Below, piece by piece: positions 1-10,868 of a DNA stretch of 64,000 bases. The stretch is from Endothia cerciana (lineage: Eukaryota > Ascomycota > Sordariomycetes > Diaporthales > Cryphonectriaceae): NCBI GenBank assembly GCA_026119935.1, contig JALRMH010000011.1, positions 744,001 through 808,000 on the forward strand, read 5' to 3'. The position numbers were made by a program, and so were the translations under genes. How positions within the stretch are numbered: the first letter of the stretch is position 1; each line of letters begins with the position of its first letter. Below the pieces are notes generated by a model, which searched no databases, was not told the origin of the DNA, and was given only the letters and a program-made list of their open reading frames with translations.

Positions 1-499
1 GGGTTCGTGTTGCCTCAGAGGAGCGCAGGTGTCCTGCAAGGCATCGATCAGCCTCGCAGTGCTAATGCCCGCACAGGGGTTCTCTATGGCGCGTGCGGGC
101 GGCTTGGACAGCCGTGGATGCCAAGATTGACCCATGCACCCGAACGGTTGCTTTCCACCAGCGCGGGACTGGTACTATGTAGCTGCAAGCGGAGAGCAAC
201 ACAGCTTCACGCCGGAATTATACATTGCAGGGGCTTAAAGCTGGAGCCCCTAGGTCCAACTACGGCACATCATTCCTATCTACTGTGGCAGGTGCCGTCC
301 ATGCTTCACGGCTGTCTCAGAGATCAGGCCCAGGTGACAAGGCCTCTCTGCAACTATCGATGGTGTTGGTTTTTCCTGGCTTCACAAGAGAGGGATGTTT
401 TAGATTCAAATAACGGTATCATTTAGTTTATTTTCAAGGTTTCTAGAAAAAGAAAGAAGAAGGCAAAGTCACTTCGTAAGGTGCAAGTATTCAGAAATA

Positions 500-1023
500 T
501 CACACAGCCTTGACTACAACGGTACAATACCCAAATGCCAGACCGCTACTCAACTCCCACGCAACAAACTTACCTTGTATGGCGAGTACCTCGACAAATG
601 TAAGACACGATTTTGAGAAGCCTGTAGGGTGGTCAGTTAGCAAAGAACAAGTAGTCTTGCTTCATGACAACATCGCCTCCCGAACACCTCTCAGAAAGCC
701 GGTTAACTCAGCTGTACTGGCCGGCCCAAGGACCTTCACATCCCAAAACGGGCCATGGAGGTCGAGGACACGAAAGCCAAATGACATTCCCAGAGGAAAG
801 ACTCCACTACTGGTCATCACCACACGAGGCGGCTCCAGTGCAGGAGGATGGCCCGGCTCGTACATATCGTTGAATGGATAAGCTATTATCATCATAAAAG
901 ATGATGCGGGCAGGTTCTTGAAGAGAATGCGGACTGACCTTCGAAGCAGGAAAGGTTAGGCTCGAGAATGTATTCGGAGCCATCAAATATGAAGGTATCG
1001 AAGGCATCGACCAGTGTTAACTT
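500..1023 (-). CDS. unrecognised gene, C-terminal exons only (5' end unresolved)
   Basis: Three blocks join in phase on the minus strand: 1023-939, 882-688 and 621-500, ending in TGA at 502-500. The first intron (938-883) runs GTCAGT to AATAG. The second (687-622) has a weak GTGTTC donor, a good GCTAAC branch site and a CTACAG acceptor. The joined reading frame gives about 133 residues with balanced, protein-like composition, including FIFDGSEYILEP, FNDMYEPGHPPALEPP, VFPLGMSFGFRVLDLHGPF and SCLTFVEVLAIQ. I do not recognise the family. Upstream exons probably lie between 1024 and 1660, where coding-like stretches (for example LLNLLAQVQAPYEAGL, about 1480-1440) occur in shifting frames, but I could not build a continuous model or find the start codon. 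The splice phases fit and support a real gene; a decayed gene remains possible. Confidence 0.4.
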
Positions 1024-2037
1024 CTATCTTGGATGTGTTAGCTATGGTGCCATATTCAAACTGTTGGTAAGCGGTAGAACGTAAGGATAGAGGCTATCAT
1101 CAGAGTTTGTTTTGGTATATGGGTATCTTCAAGTATTCTCAGAAGCAGAACTGAATTGGAAGATTTCATCACGAAAGTCGCCGCAAGGGAAAGCAAGGGG
1201 ACGCAAGGCGATGAAGCTTACATAGCAGGCGTGACGGCAGAATCGTGGCCATACTGTACCTGGGTAGTCAAATCGGCCTGAGATACACGGTCAGTATCCA
1301 CGGTACGAATCCTGGAGGAAGGGGCAAGCATGAACTGGCAGCCTGATGCTTCAGATGGTAGTGCATGTTTGTTCGTCTTCGCTCACAGAAGGTCGCGATG
1401 AACAGTGGATGTGATTTCATCACCAGCGGCGTCCAGTCCAGCTTCGTAGGGGGCCTGCACCTGAGCAAGGAGGTTGAGTAACATACCATAATATCAACAG
1501 CTGGATGCCTGAGCAGGTAAGTAGTTGCGTGATGCGACACTGACACAAAACACCATCGTGGCTCCATCTCAACCGACGGCTGCGGCAGCACCGGCTGGTT
1601 AGATGTCGAGGGCTGAGATGTGCGAAAATATATCGCACGACCGAGACACCCCATATGGCGCTCACGCTATGGCCGGCGTCTCAAGCCCATCTGAGCCGCA
1701 GTGGTGCGCAATGTAGACATCCAGTACTGGAAGATCGCGTGCTGTTGATGGAGGAAGAAAATTGAAGTCCAGTGCGTTCGCAGAAATTTTGTAGCTGGGT
1801 GCTCTGGAGTGGGGCACCCGTGGACGCTAAGAAGGACCCCGGGCCTAGGTTGGAACCAGAGCTTCCCTTGCAGGGAGCCACTCTGAGCCGCAGGCGGCTG
1901 CAGTTGGGGCCTTGCAAACGGCTGCAGGGCTCCCATGGCTTGCAACACACATCTCTTGAGTCTCCCAGCAACAACTTTCTTGGTTTTTTCTCTCGAGCTT
2001 GCATTGGTTACAGACACGCGAAGCCACGAGACTCAGA
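1024..2037. other. unresolved 5' part of the preceding gene plus MTR3 upstream region
   Basis: Part of this stretch probably holds unresolved upstream exons of the minus-strand gene ending at 500. The rest is the promoter side of MTR3. Overlapping open frames at 1667-2041 on both strands look non-coding: Arg/Ser/Pro/Cys-rich with no motif. Confidence 0.3.
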
Positions 2038-2966
2038 ATGACGGACAGAAGGCGCATAAACGGTCCTGTCGGCGGTACTCTACCACCAGTGTTTGCGGGC
2101 GAGGACGCTGAAAATCTCATTGAGGAAGTGAAGGGCAGGACAAGGTCGCCAAACACTGCCAGGCCGATTTGTGAGTTTTCCCACCCTCAAGGTTGGTTGT
2201 TGGATCCTCCTTAACCTCACCCATAGACCTCAAGACTGGCGTCACGCCTTCAGCCTCTGGTTCCGCATATCTCGAACTCCAGACGTCAGCAAAACCAGGT
2301 GTGTCCGGCCTCAAACTCAGCTGCACGGTCCACGGACCGAGAGCACTACCGAAATCAACGCCTTTTTCACCACACATCATCCTCACCACTCACGTCAAGT
2401 ATGCGCCGTTCGCGACGAAGCAAAGGCGAGGCTACATCAGGGACTCGACAGAGCGGGACCTCAGCATCCACCTCGAGACAGCAATGCGAGGCGCCATCAT
2501 CGCGGACAGGTGGCCCAAGAGCGGCGTCGACATCATCGTCTCAGTGATCGAGGGAGACCAGGACCGGAGTCTCAGCCGCGGCGAGTACGATGAGGCTTGG
2601 GACACGATGAACGTGTTGGCAGGATCCATCACAGTTGCCTCGGCGGCGCTGGTGGACGCGGGGATCGACTGCGTGGATACGGTAGCAGGAGGCGTTGCAG
2701 CTCTCGTGAGCGCCGCCGACGATGGTTCAAAACCAGAACTGGTGGTCGACCCTCTGGCGTCTCAGCATGACAGGATACTGGCAGCGTGCTGCGTTGCATA
2801 CCTGCCTGAGCGAGAAGAGATTACAAATCTCTGGTTCAAGGGCGACCTGCCGGCAACGGACCCGAGATTATACACGGAGATGATTGAGAAGGGCGTGCTG
2901 GCATCCCAAAGCGCAAACCGTGTGCTGGTCGAATCGTTGAAGGAGACTGTGGATCAGGACAGCTGA
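2038..2966 (+). CDS. MTR3: exosome complex subunit MTR3 (RNase PH-like fold)
   Basis: This encodes a core subunit of the eukaryotic RNA exosome, a member of the RNase PH-like ring that threads RNA to the Rrp44/Rrp6 nucleases in nucleus and cytoplasm. Two exons, 2038-2170 and 2227-2966, flank a 56-nt intron (GTGAGT to CATAG); the join reads ARPI-YLKTG, giving 290 residues. The RNase PH core is visible from SGSAYLEL through YIRDSTERDLSIHLETAMRGAI, IIVSVIEGD and the helical segment AWDTMNVLAGSITVASAALVDAGI. As known for the family, fungal ring subunits are catalytically inactive; I see no phosphate-binding arginine signature, but did not align it. The start at 2038 is the first in-frame ATG giving the usual short N-terminus. 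Length fits fungal Mtr3. RRP46 or another ring subunit is the main alternative. Confidence 0.85.
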
Positions 2967-3895
2967 AGCTTTCAGGCTGAAAGATGAGCACGACACTGCG
3001 AATTTCGGTTGGAGACGGCAAGTTTTTATCGAGATCTGGATTTTAGATGAGATGTGCCCATTTGTTCCCGGGTCACATATCGTGAGCACAAGCACATGGA
3101 CCACGGACCGAGGACGGTTCGGTAGTCTGGGAATGAGGGCACGAGAGGATGTCTGGAACCTTGGACTAGGCACAGGAAACGGATACACATTCTACAGGAC
3201 ACACTACCCGGAATCTGCATGGGTGGCATCTGGCGGAGGAGTTAGGCATCGTGTACCCAGTAATCTTGCGCATTCGGAAGACATATTGTTCACCATCATC
3301 TGCGGCTTTCAAATCTGGGAGGCAGCCATTCTGTGCCGGGTCCGAGTGCGTTCGCAAAAAGTTAAGAGGAATCTAATGTAGGAGTGATGGATGTGGTAGC
3401 CTCGAGACAGGCAGCTCGGTTCCGCTTTGCCGTCGCGAGGGCGTGTATCCGACCTCCCTTCCAGGGCTTGTCATGCGACATCGGGCTCGGCAAATAGACG
3501 CTACTGTACGGCCCCTCGGAGCTACTCGCTCCCCCATCCCGCTCATCTTTACCTAAGTCCGTTCCTTTCCCATCTATGGTTCGTACAGTACCGTAGTAAA
3601 CACCACATGCGCTCAGCGTCCATTCACTCCCCGTGCCTTAGAGGTTGTTGGATGTCGGCTTCCTTCTGCCTGCTCTCATTATGCATCTAGTACAAAGCCC
3701 CTAACCCATGGCTTTCTTTTGATTCTTTCGTTGATTCCAGCTTTCCATTACCCGTTCTCTTTCAACCTTATCGATCGCCTGACATCACCGCACAGACCGC
3801 TGCTACGAGCAGCGGCGGCCCAAGGCGGACCAGCCATACAATAGACATCCGCAGGAACACAGCCTCGACCAAGCTCTCGTTGCTTCAGAGAGACC
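2967..3895 (+). other. intergenic region between MTR3 and the RING ligase gene
   Basis: It holds the MTR3 3' flank and the pyrimidine-rich upstream region and leader of the next gene (about 3520-3780). Open frames here are short and lack motifs. No RNA gene or repeat seen. Confidence 0.5.
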
Positions 3896-6823
3896 ATGGA
3901 GCACGCTATCGAATCACTCGATCCCCACCAAGCCGTCATGGGGTTCGACAACGCGAGTCTATGGCATAACTTCCTCAACTTGACGTCAACTCACCTCGGG
4001 GTCAACGTCTCCAGATATACCCCGTCTTTGGAGGATCTTGTGTGGGCTGGCCCAAGGATGGTCATGAAGCTGGGCAGACTCGGCTCCCTCATCTCGGTCC
4101 CTGATGCGATGGATGGTTTTGGCCAACGAGTAATACCTGACGCGACCGGTTCCGACCTCTTCGCCTCAACATCCTCCCTGTACGACTCTGGCGCACTCAC
4201 TACCCGCATCTCCGCATCCGCCACACCCTCGAACCTCGCCGACCAAGATCCCGTGATATATCGTTTCTCGATGGAGGGCGCTAAGGGCCTGGGCAGCGTT
4301 TTCAGCTACGCCACCAGCAAGTGGGCTCTATGTTGCATCGCTATGGCAGTTGTCCTCAACCGGACCCATATCTTCGCAGCGACGAGACGGCGGCTGCGGC
4401 TGCGGTGGCCCGTACGACTTCTGATCCGAATCACGCCTCTCGTCCTCTTCTACATACAAGCCCAGAGTCTACTTCAGTCCATACAATGTCAGACATCGCC
4501 TAATTTCGCCGAGTTGCGGTGGGGAAATGCTAGCAAGAGCTCAGATCTGATGTTCTCTCAGCATAACACCCTGCTTCATGGGATGAGCTCGACACTACTG
4601 TTCGGCGCGACAGATAAGGAGTCGTGTTCGGCAGTGCGCATGATCCCAGTAGACGACGAGGAGTCACCGGATTTGAAGGGCTCTCTGTCGCTCCTGTGGC
4701 CTCTGTTTGGCACCTTTTGTATGAGCCAGTTCCTCGAGACAATCTCTTGCGCGGTCCAGGGAAGGCCGGTCTCTGCCGAAACGGGTATGACACTTTTCGA
4801 GCATTCCCTCGCGTTTGCCGAGGCCGACGCTGCGATTAGCAACCAGCTCGGCTGGGGGATCTTCAGCTCTACAGCAGCCAATGCAACGTCCAAACCAAGC
4901 GTTGGTACGAATGCGATCAGCCGATCTATGATCATGAAACGAGTCAATACGCCTCCCGAGGTGCTCCTTATCGCCTTTCTCTCAACAATGAGCCATATCA
5001 CGAGCCACCTTCTAGGAGTCTTCGGCAAACAGGCGAAGTTTCGCCTGATCAGCACAGGCTTCTGGGCGCTCTGTTTTATGAGCAGTATCGTCTGGAGCGC
5101 GGTCACATTCTCCTTGGAGGACTCGTCCCGTCAAGGGTTGCTCAGGTATCCTACGGTCTGTATCATTGGGTTCATACCTCATGTTTTGGTCTTGATTGGG
5201 ATCATTGTCTGCTTCTCGATCTACTCCGTCGCGCTCGTGCTTTCTGCGCTAGCAACTTCCCCTAGCACGGCGCAAGGCGAGCGACTGACGTTCAGGGAAC
5301 GCATTGCACTTGCGCATTCCAACATGCAAGCGAATCTATCATTTTCCGACCTCAGGATCACGATGGAGATGGACTTTTATACGGCACTACTACGAGCTGG
5401 ATTCGGTGCAATTACCATGGCCACTGAAGCCGTTTATTTGAACGAAGATCGAGGGGTGAACCTTAAGCGCACAACTTGGCTGGAGGAGGAACGGTATCGC
5501 GAAATCGAGGAGTTGAAGATGAACTGGATCAGTTCCGGCATACCTGGGTCGCGGTATGATACATCCGGTGTCATCGGTCTGGTGCCGGTCAAGGACGGCC
5601 AACTTAGAGCTACCAGTGGATACGCGCGTGAGAGAGCTGCTCAGAAGCTACCGAGTTCCATCACTGGCGAGCGTCGTACGATACGAGACGGAATTGGTGC
5701 GGCAGAACGAAGCGGCCGCTGGCTGTTAGCCCTGGACTACCTGATGCACATCAACAAGCTGGTATTTACGACCTGGGCCATGGCACTCTGTCGGATTTTA
5801 GCCAAAGTAGGCGTGCAGAATCCACCGAGATGGCTCGAGAATTGGTCCAAGCTGCCCAAGTCTGGAAGACCTGAGGAGACACGGTCAAGAAGAGGTCTGT
5901 CGTACGAGTCTGTGGTACAGGGGGCTGGCACCATAGGACTGGCAGAGATCCAACGGTCTGATAGGGTGGATGTAGAGCGAGAAGTGCGCCAACGATACAG
6001 CGAGCAATGCTCCCTCGAAGACGAAGGCACCCGCGAACAGTGGATCGACAACAAGCTCTACCAGTGGTGGCTTCACGGTGGCTGGTGGGGTAAGGCCGAC
6101 ACAAGTGGTGACTACACCCCGGCCGCAGAGGAGGAAGATCCCAATTTTGACGCGACGAGCGTCGTCTCGACTACAGAGCCCAGATATTCGGCAAGCGACG
6201 AAGGGGACGGGCGGGACTGGGTAGACATCGATAGCAACGATGATGGTCAGCGGACACCAACCCAGCGATCGCCATTCGTCTCGAGAGAAGGTTCACCCGC
6301 CATCGACACCCCTATGCAAGCAGATGATCTAGCAGCTCTGCTCCACCCACGCAGCGCTGAGGAGCGCGGCCAAGCACGCGCCCTTGCTGCTCACCTTGGC
6401 TCAGACCGTGTCATGACACGGGCTGGCTATAAACGCTACGAGCAAGCGCAGCGCTCTCAAGTTCTCTTCCCCAGTCGCCATATCCGAGCCGCAGCCAAGA
6501 TGACACCCGATGAGGAGGTCCAAGTGCTGGAACAGATCCTACTTGAGCGACGCGCCGCTACCGCGCCTGCCGATCGGGATGCAGGCCCTTCTGGCACCTT
6601 GGGCGCTGGCTCATCTAGCTGGGCAACTGGCGCAGCTGGAATGGGTTCTGACGGTCCTCAGTGCGTGGTGTGCCAGAGCTCTCCGCGGACGATCATCGTC
6701 TGGCCGTGCCGGTGTCTCAGCCTCTGTGACGACTGCCGGGTGTCGCTCGCCCTTAACAACTACGACAAGTGTGTTTGCTGTAGGAGGGAGGTGATCAGCT
6801 TTAGTCGTATCTACGTGCCTTGA
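3896..6823 (+). CDS. multi-pass membrane RING-type E3 ubiquitin ligase, Asi1/Asi3-like
   Basis: A single-exon gene for 975 residues with a membrane-spanning N-terminal half and a C-terminal RING. Hydrophobic segments lie near residues 143-163, 175-193, 265-285, 356-375, 389-408 and 421-453, the last long enough for two passes. A soluble acidic linker follows (about 700-820). The RING begins C923-x2-C926, then PCRCLSLC, DDC and CVCC, and the protein ends SFSRIYVP, as in yeast Asi1/Asi3. In yeast those proteins form an inner-nuclear-membrane ligase degrading misplaced membrane proteins and latent Stp1/Stp2; that role here is inferred from architecture and RING only. The usual RING histidine position reads Cys (PCRCL). 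ATG 3896 follows a pyrimidine-rich leader, and no introns are needed. TUL1-type ligases are less likely because the RING is not of the H2 type. Confidence 0.75.
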   Translation: MEHAIESLDPHQAVMGFDNASLWHNFLNLTSTHLGVNVSRYTPSLEDLVWAGPRMVMKLGRLGSLISVPDAMDGFGQRVIPDATGSDLFASTSSLYDSGALTTRISASATPSNLADQDPVIYRFSMEGAKGLGSVFSYATSKWALCCIAMAVVLNRTHIFAATRRRLRLRWPVRLLIRITPLVLFYIQAQSLLQSIQCQTSPNFAELRWGNASKSSDLMFSQHNTLLHGMSSTLLFGATDKESCSAVRMIPVDDEESPDLKGSLSLLWPLFGTFCMSQFLETISCAVQGRPVSAETGMTLFEHSLAFAEADAAISNQLGWGIFSSTAANATSKPSVGTNAISRSMIMKRVNTPPEVLLIAFLSTMSHITSHLLGVFGKQAKFRLISTGFWALCFMSSIVWSAVTFSLEDSSRQGLLRYPTVCIIGFIPHVLVLIGIIVCFSIYSVALVLSALATSPSTAQGERLTFRERIALAHSNMQANLSFSDLRITMEMDFYTALLRAGFGAITMATEAVYLNEDRGVNLKRTTWLEEERYREIEELKMNWISSGIPGSRYDTSGVIGLVPVKDGQLRATSGYARERAAQKLPSSITGERRTIRDGIGAAERSGRWLLALDYLMHINKLVFTTWAMALCRILAKVGVQNPPRWLENWSKLPKSGRPEETRSRRGLSYESVVQGAGTIGLAEIQRSDRVDVEREVRQRYSEQCSLEDEGTREQWIDNKLYQWWLHGGWWGKADTSGDYTPAAEEEDPNFDATSVVSTTEPRYSASDEGDGRDWVDIDSNDDGQRTPTQRSPFVSREGSPAIDTPMQADDLAALLHPRSAEERGQARALAAHLGSDRVMTRAGYKRYEQAQRSQVLFPSRHIRAAAKMTPDEEVQVLEQILLERRAATAPADRDAGPSGTLGAGSSSWATGAAGMGSDGPQCVVCQSSPRTIIVWPCRCLSLCDDCRVSLALNNYDKCVCCRREVISFSRIYVP

Positions 6824-7096
6824 TCAGATTCAGCTGAGAAGCAGCGGCCTTACTTGTTCTTTCATTACTGCAGTGTACATAAGCGATCGGAAGGGATACA
6901 TTCATGAACGGCACGGTCGGCGCGGGGGCGTTTTCTCACGTTTATTTGCAGCGATTATGCCCAGGCACATTATGTAGACTCACCGTCGCATCTGACGGAC
7001 GAGCGCGGATACATTAGAAATGGACTTGGGCCTGTGAGTCTCATTACTTGGGTTGGTCACCTTCTTTCTTGCCCGTCCGGTGTTCACTTTCCAACA

Positions 7097-8068
7097 CTAC
7101 ATGGCCGCCCACTCGATCGTGAAGGCTCTGACTCTGTCTATACCAGCATCTTGTGCTGCCTCCTTCGGCGGGGCCTCGCCCCCAATCAAGAAGCCCTTCT
7201 TGACAACAGTGCCTAACCGACCCCCAGTGATAAGATCCAACGCGGTAATCTCTTCATCCCACTCAAAGCTCGTAGCCATGAAGTGCGCGTGGTACCGAAA
7301 TGGGTCACCAGGATACACGCTATAGTCAGCACCAAATCGGATACCTGGCGTGATGTAGTAGCCCCCGGAGTTGAGATGCTTGTACAGAGGATACGCAGGA
7401 GGTGTCTGGATGGAAATAAGATGGGCATTGGGTTCTGCGAGGATATCCATGCTGGTTGTGGGAGTGATATGGCGACCAATTGTGTCCACTCCCGGCAGGA
7501 CCGGGCCGGATATCTTGGGGAGGGGAGGGGATGAAAAGAGAGAGTCTTCGAAAGCAGATGACGACTCTTCGCCGTCGGCTGACGCTGATCTCGGGTCGCA
7601 CTCCTCTTCAGCTTCTGCTTCTGCGTCGTCTGGGATCCTCCTAGAAACTTTCTGATTCCTAGTAGCAGCGGAGGCAGCCTTCTTCGCCAAGCTCTCCGCC
7701 TTCAGCCTCTCTCCTATCTTCTGTAACCCTATTTTCTCCTCATCCGCAGCCCTCTGGAAGATCCTCCGTCTCGTCTTGAGCGACTGCAAATACGCTTGCC
7801 TGGTAGACGGATCCATGGTCGATAGCTGTATCAGGTGAGAGGTGGCGTCGTCTACAATGAACGCGGCACCCTTATCCACGAGCAGCTTCGCTTCCTCGGC
7901 AAGCAGCTCTATTGGCAGCCCCGAGAAGACGTTCTGGTTGGGGTTCTGCGGCGTTGTCCCCACGAACACAGCGCAGATGCAATGCTCGCGGCGTAGGGCG
8001 GCAACGTCTTTCACCTCAAAGACGAGGTACCGGCCGCCCACCTTGGAGATTCGGATGAGCTCCGCCAT
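7097..8068 (-). CDS. SEN34: tRNA-splicing endonuclease subunit Sen34
   Basis: This is the catalytic subunit of the tRNA-splicing endonuclease that cleaves the 3' splice site of intron-containing pre-tRNAs. It is an uninterrupted 323-residue frame starting MAELIRISKVGGRYLVF. The N-terminal domain (about 1-100) is followed by a charged helical linker (about 100-200) and the endonuclease domain at the C-terminus. That domain shows GGYYITPGIRFGADYSVYPG, then FRYHAHF and VVKKGFLIGG, which carry the conserved Tyr, His and Lys of the RNase-A-like triad. The length is close to yeast Sen34 (275) plus a longer linker. It lies tandem with ELP4, 514 bp downstream on the same strand. An intron-containing tRNA-Gln at 46456 in this window is the kind of substrate it would act on. 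Confidence 0.93.
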   Translation of the reverse strand: MAELIRISKVGGRYLVFEVKDVAALRREHCICAVFVGTTPQNPNQNVFSGLPIELLAEEAKLLVDKGAAFIVDDATSHLIQLSTMDPSTRQAYLQSLKTRRRIFQRAADEEKIGLQKIGERLKAESLAKKAASAATRNQKVSRRIPDDAEAEAEEECDPRSASADGEESSSAFEDSLFSSPPLPKISGPVLPGVDTIGRHITPTTSMDILAEPNAHLISIQTPPAYPLYKHLNSGGYYITPGIRFGADYSVYPGDPFRYHAHFMATSFEWDEEITALDLITGGRLGTVVKKGFLIGGEAPPKEAAQDAGIDRVRAFTIEWAAM

Positions 8069-8582
8069 TTTGGGCGGTTTTCACTCAACGGCAGTGCGTC
8101 TGTCGCGTGTCGTTAGCCCAAGGCTCACTCAGAAGGTATGAGGCTTTGGTGAGCTGAAGGGTGCGGGAAGAGTCATAAATCTTGACACAAATTGTTTCGT
8201 CACTGATGATCTCAGGGGATTGACAGATTGTAGATGTTGTTTGAATCATTCGAAGGCGCCATGCTGCAGTGGCTGTGTGAGGAAATTTGGATTGACTTAC
8301 TTGCAATGTTGAAGAGGTTGTCGTTTGAGAGGGGAGGAAAGTGAGAGAGAAAAATTCCTTCAGCTTGTTGGCAGCTGCTGAAAATGCGGGTACTGTACTG
8401 AAGGGTTAGGGCTAGCATCTCCTGGCCTATGCTCCCGGCAGCCTCGCCCACGTAGATGAGCTAGGAACCTGAAATCCAACAAGTCGCATTGTGAACGTCC
8501 CCAAAATGGAGACTCTTATCGTGAGCCTTGCTTACACTCCCAATGGACCGCTAGAACAGTCACGGTTGAGGTCATAATCGCT
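8069..8582 (-). other. SEN34 upstream region and ELP4 3' flank
   Basis: This is the 514 bp between two tandem minus-strand genes. The open frames inside (8085-8306, 8212-8451) show no motif and are probably leader and promoter sequence. Confidence 0.5.
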
Positions 8583-9800
8583 TCAAAATTCGATTCCATC
8601 CTTGACAGTACTTGCAGATGACTTCTCCTTGCGGTCTTCCTCCTCCATTGGAGGTAGAACGTATGGTTGGATCACGAGACCTTTCGTGCTGCTCATATGA
8701 AATGACAGATCCTCTCGGAAGTGGTTGTTTTCGGCACCACCCCCTCCTCTCTCATGGAACACAGGCAGGCTGTGCACCCTCAAGATGCTTTGACTTTGGT
8801 CCTGGGCTTTCGAGGCACTTCTGGACGATGGCGAAGCGGCACCGAGCTTCGGAGGCAGAGGGATCATCTCAAGGACGCCATCCGACAAGAGCTCGACCCA
8901 TCTTGTCGTTCCGTTAGTCCGTGGAAACAGTGACACAGGTAGTGTGATGAGAGCCGTCAATTGTCCAGGATACCGACGCAACAGGGACCTGAGGCCGTGC
9001 AGGAACTGCAGAATATCGGCCGGCTGACACGCGCCAGGTGCATATAACGTCGGCGTCAAGAGACTAGGGATAACGACCCTGTGAATCATTGAGGGCGATG
9101 ACACGTGAAGCCTGTTCTGCAGGTTCCTGATGAACAGCTTGAACGCAGACGGTGCTTCCCTAGCCTCCAGGGCAAGGCTCATAGGCTTTGAGGCCGGAGT
9201 TGCAAACAACGCGCCTGTGATGGATGACGGCGCCAAATTCTTTGTCAGGTCAAAGGCATGGCAGAAGACGGCCTTCGTACCATCATCTACGTCTATCTAC
9301 CAGTCAGAAGAACTATTCACCGTGATGTCGCAAATGAGGTCTTCGCACGCACCCTTTGGCCCCTTGCTGGGTGCATTCCTACTGGTAAGGCTCTCGTACC
9401 TCCAAGCAATCTTCATCTTCTCATCTGTATGGGTCGATGCTTTGCCGGATGTTACATCCTGCTTGGCAGACACGGCCGGTAACTCGTGCTTCCATGCTTC
9501 GGGATAACCCAAGACATGTACTTGATGGCCTTGTGCAAGACCCTCGGCAGCGTAGTATTTGAGCAAAGTCCCAGAGAAGTCTGTCGTCCCATGCTCCTCG
9601 ATGAGAAGAGACGATCCTAGTGGCAGGCCGGCGTGGCCAGCAAGAATGCCATCCAGTGATGCAGTTCCCGTTGATGTGGTAAGTCGGCCATCAAGTGGTG
9701 ATGGGCGCAGACCCGGGCCAAGCTGTGCCTCTGATCGAGACTGAGCAGCCTGAGATGAAGGAGATGCAGATATCACTGCGTTCCTCTTGCGGAAAGACAT
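8583..9800 (-). CDS. ELP4: Elongator complex protein 4
   Basis: Elp4 is one of the RecA-like subunits of the Elp456 ring of Elongator, which modifies wobble uridines of tRNAs. Two exons (9800-9321 and 9272-8583) flank a 48-nt intron from GTGAAT to CGAAG. The join restores CDIT-AVFCHAFDLTK, matching the conserved FCHxFDLTK segment of the family. The product is 389 residues. The N-terminal part has SLDGILAGHAGLPLGSSLL and IEEHG, the PAXNEB counterpart of a Walker-like region. Later VVIPSLLTP and LRSLLRRYPGQLTALITLP follow, with a disordered acidic C-terminus. It is divergent from RPB8 across a 343-bp shared upstream region. No key residue appears missing. Confidence 0.92.
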
Positions 9801-10143
9801 GACGAGTTTCTTTCATAGCCGGTGGATGCTAAGGGATGGATCCGGGCTCAACCTCCAGGATTGAAGAAGTTTACCCATGTGAACTTTCACACCCCCCCTC
9901 CAAACTTTAGGCGGTCTGGGTTATTCTGCCGGCACTAATTGAGGTGCCCCGTACGTATCCGTGCGTGCCGTGGTAAGTACTGCCTGCCTGCCGGGTTCAG
10001 AAGCTGCAGACGATCGCCAAGGAAGTTTTGGACCTCCCGTCAGCTTTTTGCCTTTTTCTAAACCAAACATCAAGCCAAACCCCACTCGATACTTGCCTGC
10101 GCACCTTCCCAGACGAGGCATCCCAACGTTTGGCTACATCAAA
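9801..10143. promoter_or_regulatory. shared divergent upstream region of ELP4 and RPB8
   Basis: This 343-bp stretch separates the two start codons, so it must carry both promoters and leaders. A C-rich patch lies at about 9891-9900. I do not see a clear TATA element. Confidence 0.55.
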
Positions 10144-10647
10144 ATGGCCGACTCTACTAATGATGCCGTTCTCTACGAGGAGCCTTTCGTCATTACGGCC
10201 AAGGACCACAAGAAATACGACCGTGCCGCGCGCCTCACCGCGATCTCCCACGACAACCTCACCAAGCTGGAGCTTGACATCAACACCGAGCTGCTGCCCA
10301 TCTCGCCTGATGAGAACATCGAGGTCTGCGTGGCATCGACCCTGAGCCTGGACGGATCCGCCGACGAAGAGAGGGGCTGGCGCGACGTTGGCAAGGGAGG
10401 TGTGCAGACCCTCGCTGATGGCTACGATTACGTCTGCCATGGCAAGGTCTACAAATTTGAGGACGGCAAGGCGGCTAAGACCCTGTGTGTTATCCCCTTT
10501 CTTACCACAAGTTTTCAAGACTGACATGGATGTGACAAAAGCAAAGTCTATGCTTCGTTCGGTGGCCTGCTTATGGCGTTGGAGGGCCCTGACGCAAAGC
10601 TCACCCCACTGCGCGTGGACAGCGTCTACCTCCTGATCAAGACTTAG
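10144..10647 (+). CDS. RPB8: RNA polymerases I, II and III common subunit RPB8 (RPABC3)
   Basis: This small OB-fold subunit is shared by all three nuclear RNA polymerases. Two exons, 10144-10484 and 10542-10647, are separated by a 57-nt intron from GTGTGT to AAAAG. The join gives AAKTL-KVYASFGG, the strongly conserved region, and the protein is 148 residues, like yeast Rpb8 (146). The N-terminus reads MADSTNDAVLYEEPFVI. The C-terminus, LLMALEGP then VDSVYLLIK, is characteristic. The reading frame stays open upstream to 9961, but the ATG at 10144 gives the conserved N-terminus. It faces ELP4 head to head. Confidence 0.95.
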
Positions 10648-10868
10648 AAGGCCTCGATCCAGGTAGGCGTGGTTTCACCATGCCGCCCGCAGCGTCATAA
10701 AGACTGAACAGTGAGTACGTAAATCGAGACAAGTTGCATGTGAGAGTTTAACTGATGTTCAAGATCAATGGCCTCTCTACGCGTCCTGCCACACCCAAAT
10801 GTCCACAAGGAGGCCTACTGCTTCCTTTCGGGTGTCCTCTATCCGTCATTCCCAATGTTGGTGACTCC

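Noticed and set aside
4576..5106. 176-codon minus-strand open frame
   Set aside because: Antisense of the membrane part of the RING ligase gene.
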